Below, one piece after another: positions 21,841 through 29,620 of a DNA stretch of 62,341 nt (its first letter is position 1; each line of letters starts with the position of its first letter). Source of the stretch: an uncultured Lachnospiraceae bacterium. Lineage in GTDB: Bacteria > Bacillota > Clostridia > Lachnospirales > Lachnospiraceae. The DNA lies in NCBI GenBank assembly GCA_910579645.1, contig CAJTVK010000006.1, positions 1 through 62,341 on the forward strand. Direction: 5' to 3'. The notes beneath the pieces are model-generated. The model saw only the letters and a program-made list of their open reading frames with translations, made no database searches and was not told the origin of the DNA. The position numbers were made by a program, and so were the translations under genes.

Positions 21841-23880
21841 TTAGTTATTTAAATCAAGTTCAATGTCACCTGCAAATACCTGATCCTCTTTGCCAAGTGC
21901 GCCAGGAATGATGGTGAAGGTATTGGAGATACCGTCCTGTGCATCTTTGAAAGGAAGCTTGGATACGGAAGACAGGGAAGCTACTGCACCGTGAGTATCA
22001 CGCCCGTGCATCGGGTTAGCACCCGGTGCAAAAGGCTGGCCTTTCTTACGTCCGTCAGGTGTGTTTCCGGTAGCCTTACCATAGGTTACATTGGAAGTAA
22101 TGGTAAGGATGGAAGTGGTAGGAATACCGTTTCTGTAGGTGTGGTGCCTTCTGATGGCAGTCATGAATTTGTGTACGATTTCCTGTGCAATCGTATCCAC
22201 GCGGTCATCATCGTTACCGTATTTCGGGAATTCACCGGTTGTCTTGAAGTCAACGATTACGCCGTCTTCGTCCCTTACAACTTCAACTTTAGCATATTTG
22301 ATTGCGGATAAAGAGTCGGCTACGATGGAAAGGCCTGCAACACCCGTTGCGAAGTATCTCTTAACATCTCTGTCGTGAAGCGCCATCTCGGCTCTCTCAT
22401 AGCAATATTTGTCATGCATATAGTGGATGATGTTCAAGGTATTGACATATACGTCAGCCTGCCATTCCATCATATCCATGAATTTAGCGTAAACATCGTC
22501 ATAATCAAGAACATCACCGGTTACGGCACGGTATTTCGGCCCAACCTGTTTCTTTGTTACTTCGTCCACACCGCCGTTCAAAGCGTAGAGCAGACATTTT
22601 GCAAGGTTAGCACGAGCTCCGAAGAACTGCATTTCTTTACCGATTACCATGGAGGATACGCAGCATGCGATACCGTAGTCGTCGCCGTGTGTCACTCTCA
22701 TAAGGTCGTCGTTTTCGTACTGGATGGAAGAAGTCTGGATGGACATCTTCGCACAATATCTCTTCCAGTTTTCAGGAAGCCTTGTGGACCAGAGTACTGT
22801 CAGGTTCGGTTCCGGAGAAGGGCCAAGGTTGGTCAGTGTGTGCAGGTAACGGAAAGAAGTCTTTGTTACCATCGGGCGTCCGTCCACGCCGACACCGCCG
22901 AGGGATTCTGTTACCCAAACCGGGTCGCCTGCGAAAATCTGGTTGTATTCAGGAGTACGTGCAAATTTAATGCATCTTAATTTCATGATGAAGTGGTCAA
23001 CGAATTCCTGAATCTGTTCTTCCGTGAAGGTTCCGTTCGCCAAATCTCTTTCTGCGTAGCAGTCAATGAAAGTAGAAGTACGTCCAAGTGACATAGCCGC
23101 GCCGTTCTGCTCTTTTACGGAGCAAAGATATCCGAAGTAGGTAGCCTGAATGGCTTCCTGTACGTTGGTTGCAGGTTTGGAAATATCGCATCCGTAAGAA
23201 GCGGCCATTTCCTTCATCATCTTAAGGGCAACCATCTGCTCGGAAAGTTCTTCACGGAGACGGATTACTTCATCAGTCATAACGCGTCCTGTGGAATCTT
23301 TCTGTGCCTGTTTGTCCTGAATCAGGTAATCGATGCCGTACAGGGCAACACGTCTGTAGTCGCCGATGATACGTCCGCGTCCGTAAGCATCCGGAAGGCC
23401 TGTGATGATATGGGAAGAACGGCATGCTCTCATTTCCTGGTTGTAAGCGTCAAAGCAGCCTGCATTGTGAGTCTTTCTGTGTGTGGAGAAGAACTCGCTG
23501 ATTTCAGGGTCTACTTCATAGCCGTTATCGGAGCAGGCTTTTTCTGCCATACGGATACCGCCGTAAGGCTGCAGGGAACGTTTGAAAGGTTTGTCTGTCT
23601 GGAAACCTACGATAGTTTCTTTGTCTTTGTCAAGGTAGCCAGGACCATGGGAAGTAATTGTGGAAACAACTTTCGTGTCCATGTCAAGGACACCGCCTGC
23701 TTCACGCTCTTTCTTCTGTAAATCAAGTACCATGCCCCATAAGTCTTTTGTGTTCTGTGTAGCTTCGGCTAAAAAGGATTCGTCCCCGTCGTAAGGATGA
23801 TAATTTTTCTGGATGAAGTCACGGACGTTAACTTCATTTTCCCATTTGCCGCCTACAAAATCTTTCCATTCTGGTCTCAT
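21841..23880 (-). CDS. pflB: catalytic subunit of a split pyruvate formate-lyase
   Basis: The 679-residue protein matches formate C-acetyltransferase from its N-terminus, with the adjacent catalytic cysteines in YGIACCVSSMVIG (near residue 405). It stops after FTIIPGALGKEDQVFAGDIE, exactly where complete enzymes (about 740-760 residues) continue into the glycyl-radical domain. No RVSGYA motif is present. The missing part is encoded separately at 21151. The enzyme converts pyruvate and CoA to acetyl-CoA and formate in anaerobic fermentation. Promoter and AGGAGG site upstream are good, and the whole reading frame is intact, so this is not a decayed gene. Confidence 0.93.
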   Translation of the reverse strand: MRPEWKDFVGGKWENEVNVRDFIQKNYHPYDGDESFLAEATQNTKDLWGMVLDLQKKEREAGGVLDMDTKVVSTITSHGPGYLDKDKETIVGFQTDKPFKRSLQPYGGIRMAEKACSDNGYEVDPEISEFFSTHRKTHNAGCFDAYNQEMRACRSSHIITGLPDAYGRGRIIGDYRRVALYGIDYLIQDKQAQKDSTGRVMTDEVIRLREELSEQMVALKMMKEMAASYGCDISKPATNVQEAIQATYFGYLCSVKEQNGAAMSLGRTSTFIDCYAERDLANGTFTEEQIQEFVDHFIMKLRCIKFARTPEYNQIFAGDPVWVTESLGGVGVDGRPMVTKTSFRYLHTLTNLGPSPEPNLTVLWSTRLPENWKRYCAKMSIQTSSIQYENDDLMRVTHGDDYGIACCVSSMVIGKEMQFFGARANLAKCLLYALNGGVDEVTKKQVGPKYRAVTGDVLDYDDVYAKFMDMMEWQADVYVNTLNIIHYMHDKYCYERAEMALHDRDVKRYFATGVAGLSIVADSLSAIKYAKVEVVRDEDGVIVDFKTTGEFPKYGNDDDRVDTIAQEIVHKFMTAIRRHHTYRNGIPTTSILTITSNVTYGKATGNTPDGRKKGQPFAPGANPMHGRDTHGAVASLSSVSKLPFKDAQDGISNTFTIIPGALGKEDQVFAGDIELDLNN

Positions 23881-23940
23881 TTTGAAAAGCCTCCTGTTTT
23901 TATAATATGATTGTTAATAAAGCACTAACCTTGTATACTC

Positions 23941-23970
23941 ATTATAATTGAAAAACAGCCGGAACGTCAA
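23941..23970 (-). promoter_or_regulatory. promoter of the split lyase genes
   Basis: On the minus strand TTGACG (23965-23970), 18-bp spacer, TATAAT (23941-23946). Start near 23934 gives a leader of about 54 nt. Confidence 0.7.
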
Positions 23971-24062
23971 GCGACGAAGTGTACTTTTTTCTGTACATAC
24001 GGTATGTTTTTTGCATTTATTTTATGAATTTTTTGTGAAAATTATTAAGAAATCGGAATAGG

Positions 24063-24091
24063 TTGAAAGAATGCGGAGAAAGTATTATACT
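24063..24091 (+). promoter_or_regulatory. promoter of the DUF1858 gene
   Basis: TTGAAA (24063-24068), 17-bp spacer, TATACT (24086-24091), about 100 bp before the ATG and divergent from the lyase promoter. Confidence 0.65.
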
Positions 24092-24192
24092 AATGGTGTT
24101 TACACTAATTTTTACTGCAAAATAGAGACGGGCATATGGGAACGGCATTTGCGGGACGGATGCCCGTAACTGACAAAAAGGAGGATATTATC

Positions 24193-24384
24193 ATGGCAGA
24201 TATTACGAAAAATACCACAATCGGTGAGGCATTGAGCATAAACCCGAACATTGCCCCGGTGCTTATGGAGATTGGCATGCATTGCCTCGGATGCCCTTCC
24301 GCACAGGGAGAGACTCTGGAAGAAGCGGCAATGGTGCATGGGATTGACGCGGAAACGCTGATGCAGAAGATTGCGGCTGTATAG
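24193..24384 (+). CDS. DUF1858 redox-disulfide-type protein
   Basis: The 63-residue protein matches DUF1858 (hybrid-cluster-protein-associated redox domain): TTIGEALSINPNIAPVLMEI, then GMHCLGCPSAQGETLEEAAM. The CLGC pair could form a disulfide or bind a cluster. AAAAGGAGG precedes ATG 24193. It is divergent from the lyase genes. Partner unknown; a role in anaerobic redox balance is inferred. Confidence 0.88.
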   Translation: MADITKNTTIGEALSINPNIAPVLMEIGMHCLGCPSAQGETLEEAAMVHGIDAETLMQKIAAV

Positions 24385-24477
24385 AATGACGAATGCCGTG
24401 GGGGCTCTATGCCGTTGCCTGCAGCGGGGCTGCCGGCTTGCCATGTGCCGTAAAGTGTAGAGTGTAGAGTCAGAAGC

Positions 24478-24783
24478 ATAAAAAATAAGAAGCGGATATC
24501 AATCATCGTGATTAATATCCGCTTCTAAACTATGCTGTCCACTGGCCTATACCTCCTGTTCTTGGATTTTCGATATTCACTTTTCCTTTCATATCCTTTC
24601 CACTTCTTATCTGTACTGCCGTACTGTAACGGGTGATAAATTCCTTGATTATTTATCAGCTCCTGCTCGTTACTTTTCTTTGTGTACTTGAATATATTTC
24701 TTTTGGTTTTGGCTTAAGTTTTCGGTGGTCCGTACCTCGCTTTCTTTTATATTTTGTTGCATCTATGTGAACTTTTTGTTTAT
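24478..24783 (-). ncRNA. probable structured non-coding RNA with own promoter and terminator
   Basis: A consensus promoter (24790-24818) and a strong minus-strand terminator (arms 24488-24499 and 24515-24526, then an A/T tract) bound about 300 nt with no protein gene. Within it GTAACG pairs with CGTTAC and encloses a TGATAAAT/ATTTATCA hairpin, giving nested stems; further segments such as GAGGTACGGACCACCG look conserved-RNA-like. The only minus-strand frame (about 62 Lys/Arg-rich codons, 24525-24713) lacks a start codon and ribosome site. The class is not identified with certainty; the raiA-motif class of Clostridia is one candidate to test. Confidence 0.6.
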
Positions 24784-24789
24784 GAATTC

Positions 24790-24818
24790 ATTATAGCGGC
24801 ATAAAAGCAATTTGTCAA
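24790..24818 (-). promoter_or_regulatory. full-consensus sigma-A promoter of the ncRNA
   Basis: On the minus strand TTGACA (24813-24818), exactly 17 bp, TATAAT (24790-24795): perfect consensus, the strongest promoter seen in the window. Confidence 0.85.
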
Positions 24819-24819
24819 T

Positions 24820-25062
24820 ATATTTCTTGAAAAAAAATTAATTTTCCAAATACAAATAAGAAGAGCATGAATAATCTGATATCTTCATGCCGATTTTTGC
24901 AGATGCCGTGAAATTGCTAATGGTTATACGGTCCATTATGAACGGAATGACATTGGGGTGGTTATACCTCACAAAATCGTGCAAATTCCATATATTAAAT
25001 AAAAGCAGAAAGCCCGGAGGCCGTGCCCGGCCGGGCTGCTGCGGAAAGCAGGAGTATTGTAT
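24820..25062. other. intergenic stretch with a gene scrap and a GC hairpin
   Basis: Plus-strand codons around 24900-25002 read REIANGYTVHYERNDIGVV and end in TAA, like the tail of a lost protein, but no start was found. Next, AGCCCGG and CCGGGCT (25012-25039) can pair directly upstream of the ferritin-like gene; no T-run follows. Confidence 0.35.
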
Positions 25063-25611
25063 ATGGAAGAAAAAAGGAAGGCGCTGTCCAATGGCTGCAG
25101 CTTTTCAGGCATAAAACCTGTTATGGCTGACCTTCCCTATCCGCCCATTGAGGTGAGAGGGGAAAACCAGGCATATGCGAATCTGCTCAGCCTTGACTAT
25201 TGCGGGTCTGTATCGGAACTGTCGGCAATTGCACAGTATATCAATAATGAAAACCGGTTATCTTGTGAAAGATGTCCTTTGGCAAAGACTTTGCTGGGAA
25301 TTGCCATGGCAGAGATGATGCATCTGCAGAAACTGGGGGAACTGATTGTGCTGTTGGGCGGAGATATTGATTTTGCGGCAAGGAACAATAACGGGCGGCA
25401 GAAAATGTGGACGCCGGAATATCTGAACCTGCCGGAGCAGGCAAAGAAGATGATATGGGCCGATATCGAGGCGGAACGGGCAGCCATCAGCCAGTATAAG
25501 ATGCATATGGGCATGATAAGGGACGACTGCGTGAATGCTGTCCTGAGAAGGATTATATTGGATGAGGAATATCATATTATGATATTGCAGGCATTGTTTG
25601 AAGGTGTCTGA
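25063..25611 (+). CDS. ferritin-like domain protein
   Basis: The 182-residue protein has the four-helix di-iron pattern of the ferritin/rubrerythrin superfamily: LSLDYCGSVSELSAIAQYIN, AMAEMMHLQKLGELIVLLGG (E-x-x-H), IEAERAAISQYKMHMG (E), and ILDEEYHIMILQAL (E-x-x-H). The carboxylate and His ligands are in place, so iron or manganese binding is likely. Role in oxygen or peroxide defence or iron handling is inferred. ATG 25063 sits 8 bp after AGGAG; an earlier TTG is too close to it. A bidirectional terminator follows. Confidence 0.75.
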   Translation: MEEKRKALSNGCSFSGIKPVMADLPYPPIEVRGENQAYANLLSLDYCGSVSELSAIAQYINNENRLSCERCPLAKTLLGIAMAEMMHLQKLGELIVLLGGDIDFAARNNNGRQKMWTPEYLNLPEQAKKMIWADIEAERAAISQYKMHMGMIRDDCVNAVLRRIILDEEYHIMILQALFEGV

Positions 25612-25633
25612 AAAACGGCTGTATCGGGAAAGC

Positions 25634-25670
25634 AAAAACAGGAGGCTGTTTGTCTCGGCCTCCTGTTTTT
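25634..25670. terminator. bidirectional intrinsic terminator
   Basis: AAAAACAGGAGGC pairs with GCCTCCTGTTTTT; it ends both the ferritin-like gene and the convergent DUF3892 gene. Confidence 0.85.
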
Positions 25671-25698
25671 GTTATCCGCTATCGTAATTCTTATGCCG

Positions 25699-26001
25699 TT
25701 ATCCCGAGATGGAAGGAAGGTTGCCGAGGTTGTTGTTCTCCGAATCGTCCGGCAGGGATTTCAGGTATTCCGTATCCTTCCTGTGAGCGATGCCCACGCC
25801 TTTTATTTCGCCTTCTTTGGCCAGGCTGACACCCTTTTCCTTGGAAACGGTGGAGCCGTCGGAAAGCTGGTAGCCGGTAATGCGCCCGCTGCTTTTCACA
25901 AGGCCGACAATTTCCTTGGCATCGCTTTTGGGCTGCGGAATATCATCCAAAGTATTGCGGGCAAGGGCTTCGCCTAACGTATCTTTATTTATATCTTTCA
26001 T
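25699..26001 (-). CDS. DUF3892 protein
   Basis: The 100-residue protein matches DUF3892: RITGYQLSDGSTVSKEKGVS, LAKEGEIKGVGIAHRKDTEY, then LPDDSENNNLGNLPSI. No catalytic motif is known. AAAGGAGC precedes the ATG on the minus strand. It stands alone between terminators and a partial repeat region; function unknown. Confidence 0.85.
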   Translation of the reverse strand: MKDINKDTLGEALARNTLDDIPQPKSDAKEIVGLVKSSGRITGYQLSDGSTVSKEKGVSLAKEGEIKGVGIAHRKDTEYLKSLPDDSENNNLGNLPSISG

Positions 26002-26187
26002 TTTTGCTTATGCTCCTTTCCTATCCTGTGCCGGTCCCGCGTCTGCGGCGGATTGGCACATCGCTTATAGTTTGTGCCGTCGGATGAAATATATGCATGG
26101 GCACATTTTGTAAGAATTCGGTAAGGAACTGTTGAAAATAAAAAACAGTACACGCTGAAACAAAGCCCGATTATGGACGGCCGTCCC

Positions 26188-27672
26188 TTAAGGATGAAAT
26201 ATGCGGTTGGTCTCATAGACCGGTTCACAGGTCAACCGCATGCCCAATTTGCGGAATATATTTTCGTCTACGGTGGATAAGATTACCGTGGAATGCACTT
26301 CGCAGTCTTTCAGTTTCGGCAGCTGGGAAAGGGCAAGCCGTGCGGTTTCGTCGGCTGCGGCGCTGGTGGACAGCGCAATCAGTATTTCGTCCGTATGCAG
26401 CCGGGGATTACGGCTGCCCAGATAGTCTGTCTTGAGAGTCTGTATAGGCTCAATGGCGGCAGGCGATATTAAATGCCTGGTATGGTCTATATGAGCCAAA
26501 GTTTTCAAGGCATTGAGCAGTGCCGCTGCCGAAGTGCCTAAAAGAGCAGAGGTCTTCCCGGTAATAATCTGTCCGTCGGGCAGCTGGATGGCAGCGGCCG
26601 GATGACCGGTGTTTTCCTGGCGCATCATAGCGGCGGGAATGACTTTGCGGTCTTCGGTGGCTATGCCGGCCTGCTTCATGAGAAGTTCCAGCTTGTATAC
26701 GGTTTCTTTGGCACCCAGCCGGTCCTTTTTCTGTTCGTAACGGGCTTGGCAGTAACGGCGTATGATTTCCTGCTGGGAAGCTTCCCGGCATATTTCGTCG
26801 TCAATAATGCAGTTTCCCGCCATGTTGACGCCCATATCCGTGGGTGATTTATAAGGATTTCCGCCAAGGATATGCTCAAACATGGAATTCAGCACAGGAA
26901 AGATTTCCACATCCCGGTTGTAGTTTATCGTAGTTTCGCCATAGGCTTCCAGATGGAAAGGGTCTATCATGTTTACATCGTTTAAGTCGGCAGTGGCTGC
27001 TTCATACGCTACGTTCACCGGATGCCTGAGCGGCAGGTTCCAGACCGGGAAGGTCTCGAATTTGGCATAGCCTGCTTTGATGCCGCGTTTATGCTCATGG
27101 TAAAGCTGGGAAAGACAGGTGGCCATTTTCCCGCTGCCCGGGCCGGGAGCCGTAATGACTACCAGAGGCTTGGAGGTTTCTATGTAATCATTTTTTCCGT
27201 AGCCTTCTTCGCTGACAATGTGGCTGATGTTGCCCGGATAGCCCTCAATCACATAATGCAGGTAAGATTTAATGCCTAAGTGAGAAAGCCGTTCACGGAA
27301 GTGATCCGCGGCGGGCTGTCCGGTGTACCGGGTAATGACTACGCTTCCTACATACAGTTCAATGGAACGGAAAGCGTCAATCAGCCGCAGCACGTCCAAG
27401 TCGTAGGTAATGCCCAAGTCCCCGCGCACTTTATTCTTTTCGATGGCATCGGCACTGATAACGATAACGATTTCGGCCTGCTCTTTTAGCTGAAGCAGCA
27501 TTTTCAGCTTGCTGTCAGGCTGAAAGCCGGGAAGGACCCGGGAGGCGTGATTATCGTCAAACAGCTTTCCGCCAAATTCCAAATATAGTTTATTGCCGAA
27601 TTGGGCAATCCGTTGGCGAATATGTTCCGACTGCATTTTTAAATATTTATTGTTGTCAAATCCTATCTTCAT
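26188..27672 (-). CDS. DUF1846 family protein
   Basis: The 494-residue protein is a full-length DUF1846 member: MKIGFDNNKYLKMQSEHIRQ at the N-terminus, VVITAPGPGSGKMATCLSQL (P-loop-like, near 170), and GETTINYNRDVEIFPVL, then AAMMRQENTGHPAAA. The family has a known fold but no settled function; a nucleotide-related role is suggested by the Gly-rich loop. It follows pyrG by 10 bp on the same strand, so the two are probably co-transcribed, which may hint at nucleotide metabolism. Confidence 0.88.
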   Translation of the reverse strand: MKIGFDNNKYLKMQSEHIRQRIAQFGNKLYLEFGGKLFDDNHASRVLPGFQPDSKLKMLLQLKEQAEIVIVISADAIEKNKVRGDLGITYDLDVLRLIDAFRSIELYVGSVVITRYTGQPAADHFRERLSHLGIKSYLHYVIEGYPGNISHIVSEEGYGKNDYIETSKPLVVITAPGPGSGKMATCLSQLYHEHKRGIKAGYAKFETFPVWNLPLRHPVNVAYEAATADLNDVNMIDPFHLEAYGETTINYNRDVEIFPVLNSMFEHILGGNPYKSPTDMGVNMAGNCIIDDEICREASQQEIIRRYCQARYEQKKDRLGAKETVYKLELLMKQAGIATEDRKVIPAAMMRQENTGHPAAAIQLPDGQIITGKTSALLGTSAAALLNALKTLAHIDHTRHLISPAAIEPIQTLKTDYLGSRNPRLHTDEILIALSTSAAADETARLALSQLPKLKDCEVHSTVILSTVDENIFRKLGMRLTCEPVYETNRIFHP

Positions 27673-27682
27673 TCAAGTTTTC

Positions 27683-29323
27683 CTATCTCTGCTGTTTCAC
27701 TGTCTGTTTCGGTATTTTTCCTGCTTTGTTCTCTTTCGCCGCGGCTACAAAGCCTTTGAAAAGGGGATGAGGCCTGTTGGGCCTGGACTTTAACTCCGGG
27801 TGAGCCTGTGTGGCCAGGAAAAAGGGGTGTTCCGGCAGTTCACACATTTCCACGATATGCTTATCGGGAGAAAAGCCGGATAATTTCATGCCGTGCCGGG
27901 TAAGCGCGGCACGGAAATCGTTGTTCACTTCGTAACGGTGCCGGTGGCGTTCGCAGATCGTTTTCTCCCCATACAGGGCATAAGCCTTGGAGGCTTCGTC
28001 CAGCACGCAGGGATAAGAGCCGAGCCGCAGCGTGCCGCCGATATCCGCAACGCCGCTCTGGTCGGGCATAAGGGCAATGACCGGATGGGTGGTATTGGGA
28101 TCCAGTTCTACGCTGTGGGCATCATGATATCCCACCACATGGCGGGCATATTCCACGATGGCCAGCTGCATGCCGAGACAAAGGCCGAGGAAGGGGACTT
28201 TGTGCGTACGGGCATACTGGATGGCGGCAATTTTGCCGTCAATGCCCCGGTCGCCGAAACCGCCGGGCACAAGGATGCCGTCGGCATCCCCCAATAGTTC
28301 TGCCGCATTGCCGGAGGTGACCGTTTCCGAATCCACCCATTTGATGCTGACGGTGACATGGTTGGAAATGCCGCCGTGCTTCAATGCCTCTGCCACGCTG
28401 ATATATGCGTCATGCAGCTGAATATATTTTCCCACAAGGGCTACGGTAATGTCGCCGGAGGGAGAACGAAGCGCTTCCACCATGGCCGTCCAGTCGGAAA
28501 GATCCGGTTCCGGACACGGAAGGTGCAGGCATTCGCAGGCTACCTGCGCCAAATGCTCTTTCTCCATGGTCAAGGGGGCTTCGTATAAATATTCCACATC
28601 CAGGTTCTGCAGCACATGACTCACGGGAACATTGCAGAATAAGGCAATTTTGGCTTTGATTTCCTGATTCAGAGGATGCTCGCTGCGGCATACGATGATA
28701 TCGGGACGCAGCCCCATGCCCTGCAGTTCCTTTACGCTGGCCTGTGTGGGCTTGGTCTTCATTTCCTGTGAGGCACGCAGATAGGGGATAAGGGTAACAT
28801 GAATCAATATGGCATTTTCCTTTCCGACCTCATGCTGGAACTGCCGGATGGATTCGAGGAACGGCTGGCTTTCGATATCGCCTACGGTGCCGCCTACCTC
28901 TATGATGGCTATCCTTGTCTCGTCATCGGTGAAATTCCGGTAAAACCGGCTTTTGATTTCATTTGTGATATGGGGTATGACCTGGACGGTGCCGCCGCCG
29001 TAATCTCCGCGGCGTTCTTTCCGCAGCACGGTTTCGTAAATTTTTCCGGTGGTGACATTGGAATTTTTATCCAGGTTCTCATCTATAAAACGCTCATAAT
29101 GCCCTAAATCCAAATCGGTTTCCGTGCCGTCTTCGGTAACAAAAACTTCTCCGTGCTGGATGGGATTCATAGTGCCGGGGTCAATATTGATATATGGGTC
29201 AAATTTCTGCATGGTTACTTTGTAACCACGGGCTTTCAGAAGTCTTCCAAGCGATGCGGCGGTGATTCCTTTTCCTAGGCCGGAAACAACGCCTCCTGTG
29301 ACAAACACATATTTTACGGACAT
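27683..29323 (-). CDS. pyrG: CTP synthase
   Basis: The 546-residue enzyme has the N-terminal amidoligase domain (KYVFVTGGVVSGLGKGITAA, FDPYINIDPGTMNPIQHGEV) and a C-terminal class I glutaminase (near 300-540: VPGGFGDRG, FLGLCLGMQLAIVE with the nucleophile Cys, TQAHPELKSRP with His/Glu). It makes CTP from UTP, ATP and glutamine. ATG 29323 has GGAGGCGCAAA upstream; extra in-frame codons to 29404 belong to the leader. The leader contains a diverged copy of the intergenic repeat; no GGGC start-site motif for CTP-sensing was found. Confidence 0.95.
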   Translation of the reverse strand: MSVKYVFVTGGVVSGLGKGITAASLGRLLKARGYKVTMQKFDPYINIDPGTMNPIQHGEVFVTEDGTETDLDLGHYERFIDENLDKNSNVTTGKIYETVLRKERRGDYGGGTVQVIPHITNEIKSRFYRNFTDDETRIAIIEVGGTVGDIESQPFLESIRQFQHEVGKENAILIHVTLIPYLRASQEMKTKPTQASVKELQGMGLRPDIIVCRSEHPLNQEIKAKIALFCNVPVSHVLQNLDVEYLYEAPLTMEKEHLAQVACECLHLPCPEPDLSDWTAMVEALRSPSGDITVALVGKYIQLHDAYISVAEALKHGGISNHVTVSIKWVDSETVTSGNAAELLGDADGILVPGGFGDRGIDGKIAAIQYARTHKVPFLGLCLGMQLAIVEYARHVVGYHDAHSVELDPNTTHPVIALMPDQSGVADIGGTLRLGSYPCVLDEASKAYALYGEKTICERHRHRYEVNNDFRAALTRHGMKLSGFSPDKHIVEMCELPEHPFFLATQAHPELKSRPNRPHPLFKGFVAAAKENKAGKIPKQTVKQQR

Positions 29324-29350
29324 TTTGCGCCTCCTGTTCCTTTCCTCCCG

Positions 29351-29435
29351 CAGGCAATGAGCCGGATACCGTACGGACAACCGATCTTTGGCCGGCCTGA
29401 GCATCTTGGCGGCTGCCGCGGGGCTGTTGACTTGG
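29351..29435. repeat. diverged intergenic repeat in the pyrG leader
   Basis: GCAATGAGCCGGATACC, then CGGCTGCCGCGGGGCTGTTG, resembles the repeat units at 21712 and the CTGCAGCGGGG cores at 21804, 24418, 51207 and 55098. It lies within the transcribed leader of pyrG. Confidence 0.45.
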
Positions 29436-29556
29436 GTTGGTGCTGAAAAATAAATAACCTATGTATTATACAATGAACAAGTGCCAAAAATCTACTGTTT
29501 GCAGGAAAAAATTTAGAAATCTTTAATAGATTGCAAAATATTTCACAATTATATTA

Positions 29557-29585
29557 TTGATTTATCGAAAAGCAGTCTCTATAAT
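29557..29585 (+). promoter_or_regulatory. promoter of ftsH
   Basis: TTGATT (29557-29562), 17-bp spacer, TATAAT (29580-29585), 36 bp before the ATG. Confidence 0.7.
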
Positions 29586-29620
29586 AGAAAAGGCAAGAGT
29601 GATAGGAATAGGAGCGCAGA

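Noticed and set aside
23893..23905. Rex-like half-site (TTGTTAA) in the lyase leader
   Set aside because: Only one half of the expected inverted repeat is present.
24525..24713. 62-codon Lys/Arg-rich minus-strand frame in the ncRNA
   Set aside because: No start codon or ribosome site, and its bases form nested stems; an RNA explains the region better. Kept in mind as an alternative.
29323..29470. CTP-sensing attenuation in the pyrG leader
   Set aside because: No GGGC-type initial transcribed sequence after the -10 at 29465-29470 and no clear terminator before the start codon.
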